The notes below the pieces were generated by a model that saw only the letters and a program-made list of their open reading frames with translations, made no database searches and was not told the DNA's origin. DNA of 64,000 nucleotides from Paenibacillus amylolyticus (GTDB taxonomy: Bacteria; Bacillota; Bacilli; Paenibacillales; Paenibacillaceae), in NCBI RefSeq assembly GCF_003719335.1, contig NZ_RIAS01000004.1, positions 1 through 64,000 on the forward strand. Reading direction: 5' to 3'. This document shows positions 44,646 through 52,279 of this stretch, piece by piece. Both the position numbers and the translations under genes were made by a program. Every line of letters begins with the position of its first letter. Position 1 is the first letter of the stretch.

Positions 44646-45272
44646 TTAGCGACCGCCCGTATTGGAAGCCCAGACAGGAATCCCGCTATTCGGATAATTT
44701 GCGTTGGTCAAGGTAGTGTTGTAGAGTACCAAGTTACCATCATTTTGCATGATAAGAGTATCACCCGCTGTATCAACTGGCAGCGTGTTGCCATGGTGGC
44801 CGGGAATCCACGCTTCCTTATTCATAGACCAGACAGCTACTAGTTTGGATGTATCAGGTACCAGAACTTTATCCCATCCTGGGCTCCACACATAATCATA
44901 TCTGAATGTGACAGGATTATAAACGTAGCGATAAGCGTACTGATAAACGTCTTTATACACCCATCCATACCCGTAAATTATAGGTTTACCATACTGTTGA
45001 TTAAATTGGAAAGTTTGAGCCATGCTATTGCTTGTTCCACTGGCCCAGATCGAAGAACCATTCTGGTAGATTACAAAATTTCCGTCATTTTGCCAGATCG
45101 CTGAAAACCTACCATCCTGCGAGGTGAGGTAGTCCCCCTTTTGCATGTTCTGGCCGACCAGCAGTTTATCTCCAAGGTAGCCTGCGGAAGCCGTTGTAGG
45201 TACAGCAAAGGCTAGGATCAACAAACACGCGATCAAAATGCGGAACGATTTAGGGAAAAATAGCTTTTTCAT
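44646..45272 (-). CDS. Secreted bulb-type (mannose-binding) lectin
   Basis: 208 residues with signal peptide (about 1-30: ILIACLLILAFAVPTTASA). Two segments carry the bulb-type lectin consensus QxDxNxVxY: IWQNDGNFVIYQNGSSIWASGT (about 68-90) and IMQNDGNLVLYNTT (about 175-188), the second before VWASNTGG. Between them lies a tyrosine-rich insertion (about 100-150; YGYGWVYKDVYQYAYRY) that is unusual for this fold. The product is likely a secreted mannose/glycan-binding protein; related lectins act in wall binding or as bacteriocins. ATG 45272 follows GGAGAG. It is divergent to the SLH nucleotidase. Confidence 0.8.
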   Translation of the reverse strand: MKKLFFPKSFRILIACLLILAFAVPTTASAGYLGDKLLVGQNMQKGDYLTSQDGRFSAIWQNDGNFVIYQNGSSIWASGTSNSMAQTFQFNQQYGKPIIYGYGWVYKDVYQYAYRYVYNPVTFRYDYVWSPGWDKVLVPDTSKLVAVWSMNKEAWIPGHHGNTLPVDTAGDTLIMQNDGNLVLYNTTLTNANYPNSGIPVWASNTGGR

Positions 45273-45779
45273 TGGACACTCTCCTATATTCCTTAGAATG
45301 GTTGATGCAAATTGCGTAGTACAACAAACGCTTACGGGTATTGCCGTAATGCAACATAGCGTTCGGTCAGAAGTGGTGAAAGAGCAATCAACACATCCCC
45401 CAGTGGTAATTCATGGGACAGCCATATGTACAGTGCTCTCAGGGTCACCTCCTTTAATGGAAATCAAAGCGCTATAATAGATGGTTTATATCGTTATGAG
45501 CTTAAACATGATTTGTAGAAGTTGCAGGAAGGCGTAGTGGTAGTGAAAGAGGATGATTCATTCATGTAACAGAGTCGGAAAGTGATTACAAAGTGAATAT
45601 ATAACATTTTATTCCTCTAAAGCAAGAAAAAAATATAAAATACAACATTTTCAATATAAAGCGTTCTATCTTTTTTATAAAGTTTTTTTACATAAATTTA
45701 ATAGAATCAACCACTTTTATGAATTGAACTGTGGTAAAATATCTCAGGATATGAAATTGGAGAGGGGTTTTGTTTACTC
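45273..45779. other. 507-bp divergent spacer
   Basis: This is an AT-rich region with both promoters presumed. It includes a cluster of A/T runs at 45600-45700. A 79-residue ORF here (45238-45477) has no ribosome site. No hairpin with a T tract is seen. Confidence 0.45.
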
Positions 45780-47909
45780 ATGTCTTGGAAAAAAGTGTTG
45801 GGGAAAAGCACTATTCGTGTGGCTGCTGCTACATTATTACTCACTCAGCTGTTCGGCGCGGCTGGTTCCGTTTCTGCCGCAGGCAAAGATGTAGAAGTAC
45901 ATTTGATAGGAATCAATGATTTCCACGGCCAACTGGATACAACATCTATGGTTGGTGATAAGAAGGCAGGTTCGGCTCCGATTCTAGCAACCTATCTCAA
46001 AGAAGCTCAAGCCAAGTATGAGCATTCCTTGCTGTTCCATAACGGCGATTCGGTTGGTGCATCTGCTCCAGTCTCATCCCTTGATCGTGATGAGCCAACG
46101 ATGGAATGGATGAATATGATGGAATTTGATGTGGGTTCCCTAGGTAACCATGAATTTGACCAAGGGATTGCCGCATTGAAGGCTCAAATTTTTGGCGGTC
46201 TGGATCCAAAAGAAGGTAAAGTAACTCATGCCGGCGCAAAATTTGATTATGTGAATGCAAATGTGATTGAAAACGCTACTGGTAAACCTCTGATTAAACC
46301 ATATGTGATTAAAGAAGTAGGCGGCGTAAAAATCGGATTCATCGGACTCGTGACAAAATCAACGCCGAACAAAGTATCTCCAGCAGGTACAGCAGGTGTA
46401 CGTTTCCTGAGCGCTGAAGAAGAGGTTGAAGCCGTTAATAAATATGCAAAAGAATTGCAAGGCCAAGGCGTAGAAACGATCATCGTCCTGGCACATGACC
46501 CAGCATCGACCAAAGAAGGGGTAACAACTGGAGAAGCGGCTGATCTGGCAAAAGCTTTGCCTGCAGATTCTCCTGTTGATGTCATTGTTGCGGGTGACAA
46601 TCACGCTCTGGCGAACGGTGTCGTGAATGGCAAACTGATCGTGCAAGCGTACTCTTATGGTACGGCATTTGAAGATATCAAACTTATGATTGACCCTGTT
46701 ACGGGGGATGTAACTGAAAAATCAGCTACGGTGACAACCACTTTCCAAGAAGGTGTAAAAGAAGATCCTGAAACACTAGCGATTATTAAAAAGTCTCTGG
46801 ACAAGCACCCTGAGCTGACGAAGCCAGTAGGTACAACAGATGGTACAGTTTTGCGTACAGATGCTTACAATAACGAAGCTCCGCTGGGCAACCTGATTGC
46901 AGATGCGATGCGTCAAGCAGACTTTGGCGATAAAGCAAGCAAAGCTGACTTTGCGTTCATGAATCCAGGTGGTATCCGTGCAGACCTGCCCAAAGGGGAT
47001 GTGATCTTTGCAGATCTGGCTAAAATCCAGCCTTTCGGCAATACACTCGTAAAGCTGGAGCTGACAGGTGAGCAAGTAAAAACGTTGCTGCAACAGCAAT
47101 GGGGCACCAATGCTGACGGCACACCAAATACAAAAACTTTGCAAATTGCTGGTTTGAAATACACAGCAGACTTCAGCAAGCCGGTTGCTGAACGTGTGAC
47201 GGCTCTTACACTAGAAGACGGCACACCGGTTGATCCTAAAAAATCATACACCGCTGTGGTGAACAATTTCATGGCTGCAGGTGGAGATAACTATAAAGTG
47301 CTGCTGGATGCGAAATCATCCTTGGCTGGCCCAATTGATCTGGATGTGTTCTACAAATACATCACAGATACATTCAAGGGCGGCGATATTCAAGCTAAAA
47401 AAGAAGCCCGCATTACAAACATTGGTGTCGCTACAGAGCCAGCAGAAACTCCAGCACCAGTGAACAATGAACCTATTTCTCGTGCTGAATTTGTCACTAC
47501 GCTCGTGGATATGCTGAAGCTTAACGCGGTATCTACAGCACCTGAATTCAAAGATGTTGCTGCGAATGCTGCATATGCAGATGCTATTGCAGAAGCTTCT
47601 AAAGCCGGATTTATTCAAGGCTATGGCGGTAACTTCTATCCTGAGCGCGATATTACTCGGGAAGAGGCAGCAACCATTTTGGCAAAATTGGTGAACAGCC
47701 CGGCATCCGAAGCGAAGGCAGCAACGATCATCGCTGGCTTCGAGGATGGAAAATCCGTTTCTGCTTACGCAGTAAAGCCACTGGCGAAGTTGATTGATAA
47801 AGGTATTTTCAGTGCAACAGACAAAAAAATGCTGGAGCCTAAGCAAGGCCTTTCGATGAATGATGCTAAAGCAATCATTGAAAAAGCAGCTGCGGCGAAA
47901 GCTTCTTAA
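45780..47909 (+). CDS. SLH-anchored 5'-nucleotidase / 2',3'-cyclic phosphodiesterase type
   Basis: 709 residues. Signal peptide about 1-34, then a metallophosphatase domain (about 38-310) with LIGINDFHGQLD, NGDSVGAS, GNHEFDQG and AGDNHAL. The C-terminal nucleotidase domain (about 340-545) has EAPLGNLIADAMR, NPGGIRADL and FGNTLVKLELTGEQ. An SLH region follows (about 560-705; ISRAEFVTTLVDML, ITREEAATILAKL). UshA/YfkN-type enzymes release phosphate and nucleoside from extracellular nucleotides. GGAGAGGGG lies about 12 nt before ATG 45780. The nucleoside importer at 30615-37786 could take up its products; that link is inference. Confidence 0.9.
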   Translation: MSWKKVLGKSTIRVAAATLLLTQLFGAAGSVSAAGKDVEVHLIGINDFHGQLDTTSMVGDKKAGSAPILATYLKEAQAKYEHSLLFHNGDSVGASAPVSSLDRDEPTMEWMNMMEFDVGSLGNHEFDQGIAALKAQIFGGLDPKEGKVTHAGAKFDYVNANVIENATGKPLIKPYVIKEVGGVKIGFIGLVTKSTPNKVSPAGTAGVRFLSAEEEVEAVNKYAKELQGQGVETIIVLAHDPASTKEGVTTGEAADLAKALPADSPVDVIVAGDNHALANGVVNGKLIVQAYSYGTAFEDIKLMIDPVTGDVTEKSATVTTTFQEGVKEDPETLAIIKKSLDKHPELTKPVGTTDGTVLRTDAYNNEAPLGNLIADAMRQADFGDKASKADFAFMNPGGIRADLPKGDVIFADLAKIQPFGNTLVKLELTGEQVKTLLQQQWGTNADGTPNTKTLQIAGLKYTADFSKPVAERVTALTLEDGTPVDPKKSYTAVVNNFMAAGGDNYKVLLDAKSSLAGPIDLDVFYKYITDTFKGGDIQAKKEARITNIGVATEPAETPAPVNNEPISRAEFVTTLVDMLKLNAVSTAPEFKDVAANAAYADAIAEASKAGFIQGYGGNFYPERDITREEAATILAKLVNSPASEAKAATIIAGFEDGKSVSAYAVKPLAKLIDKGIFSATDKKMLEPKQGLSMNDAKAIIEKAAAAKAS

Positions 47910-47995
47910 TTCTAACTTGTAAAGCACTGATGGCTCTTACGGATCAGGAAGTTTTTATCATGTGACGAGCTTTCTACATGGCTACAACAGCTGCA

Positions 47996-48028
47996 AACCA
48001 CTCGCTAATCCAGCGGGTGGTTTTTTTT
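47996..48028 (+). terminator. Terminator after the nucleotidase gene
   Basis: 11-bp stem AACCACTCGCT / AGCGGGTGGTT (one G-T pair), loop AATCC, followed by TTTTTT. Confidence 0.85.
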
Positions 48029-48127
48029 GTAAGGCAAATACACTTTTTCAACCTTGTCCACGTCTATCCCTCACCAAAATCGCTCTATTGCATCTAATAA
48101 ACTATCAACAATAAGGAGGTTTTGAGA

Positions 48128-48463
48128 ATGGGAAATCGTAGACCTACAGGTGGTTATGATCCGGTTCGAATTTATAACTCTACTTCGTATAATGCGTTTG
48201 GGGCTGTCGAGTATGCATCTATCTTTTGCAGTAATGATCAATACAGTGTGCAGCGTGATGAGACATGGCAAGCTTCTGGACGTGGAGTTTGTCTGGTCAC
48301 TCGCATCACTGCAACGGTTAGAACACCAAGTGGCGATATCGCAGCTGAACCATACACGTCATCAGGAACATCCTACAGCCAATTCGCTATCATCCAGGTT
48401 GGTCCGAACCAGTTCCGTGTAACACGTGTCGTAAGTGCGGCTAGACGTCGCCGGAAATGTTGA
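48128..48463 (+). CDS. Small Cys/Ser-rich protein of unknown function
   Basis: 111 residues from ATG 48128 with AAGGAGG 8 nt upstream; an in-frame TTG at 48122 is closer to the site and less likely. There is no signal peptide. Sequence features are GGYDPVRIYNSTSYNAFG, VEYASIFCSNDQYSV, WQASGRGVCLVTRITATV and TSSGTSYSQFAIIQ, with a basic tail ARRRRKC. The alternating pattern suggests a single beta-sandwich with a possible Cys-Cys pair. I do not recognise the family. It faces the YheC/D-like gene across a shared terminator. Confidence 0.6.
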   Translation: MGNRRPTGGYDPVRIYNSTSYNAFGAVEYASIFCSNDQYSVQRDETWQASGRGVCLVTRITATVRTPSGDIAAEPYTSSGTSYSQFAIIQVGPNQFRVTRVVSAARRRRKC

Positions 48464-48539
48464 CGATATCGGCAATAGGTTGAACAAAGAGAAGGGTGTT
48501 TTACAAACGTGCAGTAAATGGATTCTCACAGTTATAAGA

Positions 48540-48585
48540 CAAGAAGCGGCTCTCCCAATAAATCTATGGAGAGTCGCTTCTTGCG
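48540..48585 (+). terminator. Bidirectional terminator between converging genes
   Basis: 16-bp stem (arms 48540-48555 and 48568-48583, one G-T pair) between converging genes. Confidence 0.8.
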
Positions 48586-48600
48586 TCGTAAAGATTGGAA

Positions 48601-49332
48601 TTAATGCTTCTGATACCACAAGATTCGGCGATACATCGAAGAGTCTTTCAAGCGCCGAAAAGTGCGAAGGTCAGGGCGATAATTGCCTTCAATAATCCAG
48701 ATTCGGCCTTTCTTATCGATGCCGATATCAAAACCGATTTGTCTCAGATCAGGGTAGTGCACTTCGAGGCTCTTGGCAGCCAGCAGAGCAGTATGCTCCA
48801 CTTGAAGGAGCAGTTTCCGTCCACCAACACGTGCTAATTGCAGTGCTTTGAACACAGACATGGTACGGTTGGTCACATTGGTCACCAGATATCCGCGTGA
48901 CGCGATCTTGGCGTAGGAACCGGTTACCTTCCAAGCGGACGAGTTTGCTTTTTGACGTTGAACCATGATACGAAGATCGAACGGCCTTTGTTGAATGCGA
49001 GCTAAATATATACGTTGCTGGATGATATACTCACGATCCATGTTGATTTGATTAAGCCAATCCTGTAAATCACTCTTGTTTTGCATCGTAATGATATTAT
49101 TCTCGTTTTGGATTTGGTAGGTACCCGTTTTCAGACGCCGGATGAACACAATATCTCTCCCATAACGTCCGTCGCAGGGTTTCAGCACGACACTTGAATG
49201 TTGTAACAACATATCGTGCAGTGATTCTTTTCCTAACAACTTTGTTTCCGGAAGTCGCCTGGCGAGTAAAGGTACACTGTTAAATGCACGATATTGCAGC
49301 CATTTATCCCGTTGAAATAACATTAACATCAC
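48601..49332 (-). CDS. YheC/YheD-type ATP-grasp protein (spore coat associated)
   Basis: 243 residues. Segments SVVLKPCDGRYGRDIVFI (ATP-binding), REYIIQQRIYLA, RPFDLRIMVQR, VTGSYAKIASRG and IGFDIGIDKKGRIWIIEGNYRPD match the YheC/D pattern in order. In relatives the last motif reads EVNxxP; here EGNYRP. Bacillus YheC and YheD localise to the forespore coat area; their ligase substrate is unknown. The length is below the usual ~350, so this may be a core-only copy. ATG 49332 has only a weak upstream site. It ends in a shared terminator. Confidence 0.7.
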   Translation of the reverse strand: MMLMLFQRDKWLQYRAFNSVPLLARRLPETKLLGKESLHDMLLQHSSVVLKPCDGRYGRDIVFIRRLKTGTYQIQNENNIITMQNKSDLQDWLNQINMDREYIIQQRIYLARIQQRPFDLRIMVQRQKANSSAWKVTGSYAKIASRGYLVTNVTNRTMSVFKALQLARVGGRKLLLQVEHTALLAAKSLEVHYPDLRQIGFDIGIDKKGRIWIIEGNYRPDLRTFRRLKDSSMYRRILWYQKH

Positions 49333-49570
49333 AGCCTTTAGTCAGGGTCTACACAAGGTCTACGAATCTCCTTTCATCATAGTCGAAACTTATCTCTGGC
49401 ATAAGCCGCCATTCGTCTAAAATTGTGACTCTCCGCCCTTATCAGCTACTACAAAAATCCTTTATAAAGCTATACGTGTTGTCATAGATGGATATAAAAA
49501 GCTGTGCTACACTTTATCGCATGAGTTAGTGAATTATTTCACAATAAAATCATGAGGAGAAAAGATCTCA

Positions 49571-50839
49571 GTGGAACTGACAAAAAAGAGATGGATTATT
49601 CTGATTGCAAGCTGTTTTATCAACCTATGTATTGGCTCCATTTATGCATGGAGTGTGTTTGCTGCCCCAATGGCAGCTTATCTAAGTGGTCTCACAGGAC
49701 GTACATTGACACCAGGGGATTTGGCCATTGCGTTTACAATCTGCAATTCAGTCGGACCCATTACGATGATATCGGGTGGATGGATTAATGACAGGTTCGG
49801 ACCCAAGAAGGTCATTCTGGTTGGAGGGATCCTATTTGGGGGCGGAATGATTTTATCCAGCTTTGCCACATCTGTAGGTTTTCTGGTATTTGCTTATGGG
49901 ATTGTGCTTGGTTTGGGAACGGGAATGGTTTACGGTTGCACGATCAGCAACTCCATCAAATTTTTTCCGGACAAACGCGGATTGGTTGGGGGCGTAACAA
50001 CGGCTGCTTATGGTTTAAGTTCGGTGATTATACCTCCGGTCGCCAATGTTTTGATCAGCAACTCGGGGGTAACCTCTGCATTCATGATAATAGGGATTGC
50101 CTTTCTCCTTATTATTTGCGTAGCTTCGTTCTTTATTGAGAAATGTCCGGCTGATTTTACTCCGTCAGGATGGACACCGAGTGCTGTCCAACTTGCCCGT
50201 TCTCCGCGAGAAGATAAGAATTGGAAAGGCATGCTTGCCAGCCCGATCTTCTACGTGATGATCTTGCTGTTGATCAGCGGAGCTTTTGCTGGACTGATGT
50301 GCACCTCTCAAGCTTCACCTATCGCTCAGAAAATGGTTGGTTTGTCCGCTGCTGCGGCAACAACAGTTGTATCGATCCTGGCGCTGTTTAATACAGGTGG
50401 CCGGATTCTGGCCGGGTATATCTCAGACAAAATTGGCCGAATCAATACACTTGCCATTACGTCTCTCTTATCTGTCGCTGGCCTGATTATGCTTTATTTT
50501 TCAGGAGAGAACAATGTAGGTACATTTTATATGGGAATTTCCATGATTGGTTTAAGCTTTGGTTCCTTAATGGGGGTATTCCCAGGCTTCACGGCAGATC
50601 AGTTTGGGGCCAAAAACAACAGTGTGAATTACGGGATTATGTTTATCGGATTTGCACTGGCCGGCTATTTCGGACCCTCAATTATGAGGAATGTGTATAG
50701 TGCAGACGGCAGTTATCAGAGAGCCTTTGTTATTGCAGCAGTCTGTGGTCTGACCGGATTTATTCTGACCTTCGTATATAAGTGGGCTGTCAAATATCAG
50801 AATAAAAGTGTGAATAACAACCATAAAGTGACAGTCTGA
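49571..50839 (+). CDS. MFS transporter, OFA (oxalate/formate antiporter) family
   Basis: 422 residues, 12 membrane segments. The family start is MELTKKRWIILIASCFINLCIGSIYAWSVFAAPMA, then GGWINDRFGPKKVILVGGILFG (loop 2-3 motif) and GTGMVYGCTISNSIKFFPDKRGLVGGVTTAAYG. The second half has GRILAGYISDKIGRINTLAI. OFA carriers move small carboxylates such as oxalate, formate or lactate. GTG 49571 follows GAGGAGAAAAG. It is a single gene with its own terminator at 50929. The substrate is not deducible. Confidence 0.85.
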   Translation: MELTKKRWIILIASCFINLCIGSIYAWSVFAAPMAAYLSGLTGRTLTPGDLAIAFTICNSVGPITMISGGWINDRFGPKKVILVGGILFGGGMILSSFATSVGFLVFAYGIVLGLGTGMVYGCTISNSIKFFPDKRGLVGGVTTAAYGLSSVIIPPVANVLISNSGVTSAFMIIGIAFLLIICVASFFIEKCPADFTPSGWTPSAVQLARSPREDKNWKGMLASPIFYVMILLLISGAFAGLMCTSQASPIAQKMVGLSAAAATTVVSILALFNTGGRILAGYISDKIGRINTLAITSLLSVAGLIMLYFSGENNVGTFYMGISMIGLSFGSLMGVFPGFTADQFGAKNNSVNYGIMFIGFALAGYFGPSIMRNVYSADGSYQRAFVIAAVCGLTGFILTFVYKWAVKYQNKSVNNNHKVTV

Positions 50840-50928
50840 GATGAAAGTATCTCAATAGCATGTTTGATCATGGTGGAAAGTCATTTCAACAGGCTGATGA
50901 TTAAGTCATATAAATCATTCGATATAAC

Positions 50929-50966
50929 CCGAACCGCCCGTTTAATAAACGGGCGGTTCTTTATTA
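50929..50966 (+). terminator. Terminator after the OFA carrier
   Basis: 14-bp stem GAACCGCCCGTTTA / AACGGGCGGTTC type, followed by TTTATTATTT. Confidence 0.8.
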
Positions 50967-51076
50967 TTTATAAGGTACCCGAATGATTAATATGTCAGAG
51001 GGATATAGTCTGTTACGACTAACATATGTACATAAAAATGTAAAACTTTTTTACCATTAGATTACAAAAATTCTCG

Positions 51077-51105
51077 TTTACGACCCACCTTTTCGATGGT
51101 ATACT
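51077..51105 (+). promoter_or_regulatory. Sigma-A promoter of the glycosyltransferase operon
   Basis: TTTACG (51077-51082), a 17-nt spacer and TATACT (51100-51105). Initiation near 51112 gives a ~70-nt leader. Confidence 0.65.
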
Positions 51106-51184
51106 CTCCTATATTCAAGGAAGATATTAACACTAATATACACCAAGTTTTCATGAAAATATGTCGAATTGGGGCTCATTTCGG

Positions 51185-52279
51185 ATGATTATAGCAAAAG
51201 AAAAGGACGAAACGATCATCCTCATTCCTTCGCTGGAACCAGATGATAGACTTTTATCCTATGTACGTCAGTTGCGAGACTATGGTTTTACGAAATTGGT
51301 CATTGTAGATGATGGTTCTGGTGAGAAATACCAGCACATTTTCAAGGAATTAGAAGATAATGGATGCTTCTTGTTGCGGCACGCGCAGAATCAGGGGAAA
51401 GGTGAGGCGCTGAAGACCGGATTTCGTTACATAGCACAGCATTATGGGCAGGCTCACTATGTTGTTACTGCGGATTCAGATGGGCAACACGCTGCCGAGG
51501 ATGTCTATCGGATTGCTCAGGAAGCCAAACGTCGTCCGAATGACTTACTGCTCGGCGTTCGGGATTTCAGTGAGGGCGATATTCCACCTAAATCTTTGTT
51601 TGGTAATCGAATGACGTCGTTTATTTTTGCGCTGTTATATGGAAAAAAACTGTCCGATACCCAGACGGGACTTCGTGCCTTCGGTACAGGGTTATTGTCA
51701 TTTATGCTGGATGTACGGGGCAAGCGATTTGAATATGAACTGCAGATGCTGATCTCCTGTATTCAGTCAGGTATTGCCATTCATACGGTGCCCATTCAGG
51801 TCATCTATGAGAATGGCAATGCGGGTACACATTTCAAAGCCATTCAGGATAGTGCCCGCGTTATGGGTGTGCTGTTCTCAAATTTCTTTCGTTTTATATC
51901 ATCGTCGGTTGCCAGTTCTGTCGTTGATTTGGGAATTGCTTGGTTTTTGATCGATTTCCTGCGTCCCATGATGGGAGATCAGCATTATTTAAGAATTTTG
52001 CTCGCGACTGTTATTGCCCGTGTCATCTCTATTGTTGTGAATTATGTTCTGAATCGATATTTTGTGTTCCGCAAGGAGGGCAGCAGGGGTAGCCTGTGGC
52101 GTTACTTAACATTGTGTGGCTTGGTGATTTTGTTGTCGAGTACAGGCGTGTATTTATTCCATACCCTATTCCTCGTGGATGAGAAGGCAGCAAAATTCGT
52201 CTGTGATGCCATCCTGTTCCTGCTAAGTTTCCAACTGCAGCGGAGGTGGGTATTTGCAGCAAGGAGGAAGCAGCTGTAG
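51185..52279 (+). CDS. Glycosyltransferase family 2 fused to GtrA-like membrane domain
   Basis: About 364 residues from ATG 51185; an in-frame ATG at 51161 is possible but neither start has a strong ribosome site (GGGG lies 10 nt before 51185). The GT2 domain (about 1-225) shows LVIVDDGSG, LRHAQNQGKGEALKTGF, TADSDGQHAAEDV (DxD-like) and SDTQTGLRAF. The C-terminal half has four membrane helices of the GtrA type (DLGIAWFLIDFL, VISIVVNYVLNRYFVFRKEG). Such proteins build or flip polyprenyl-phosphate sugars used for wall polymer or exopolysaccharide decoration. The stop overlaps the next start (TAGTG), so the genes are coupled. Confidence 0.85.
   Translation: MIIAKEKDETIILIPSLEPDDRLLSYVRQLRDYGFTKLVIVDDGSGEKYQHIFKELEDNGCFLLRHAQNQGKGEALKTGFRYIAQHYGQAHYVVTADSDGQHAAEDVYRIAQEAKRRPNDLLLGVRDFSEGDIPPKSLFGNRMTSFIFALLYGKKLSDTQTGLRAFGTGLLSFMLDVRGKRFEYELQMLISCIQSGIAIHTVPIQVIYENGNAGTHFKAIQDSARVMGVLFSNFFRFISSSVASSVVDLGIAWFLIDFLRPMMGDQHYLRILLATVIARVISIVVNYVLNRYFVFRKEGSRGSLWRYLTLCGLVILLSSTGVYLFHTLFLVDEKAAKFVCDAILFLLSFQLQRRWVFAARRKQL

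Noticed and set aside
45238..45477. 79-residue ORF between the lectin and nucleotidase genes
   Set aside because: It overlaps the lectin start and has no ribosome site; the area is promoter-like.
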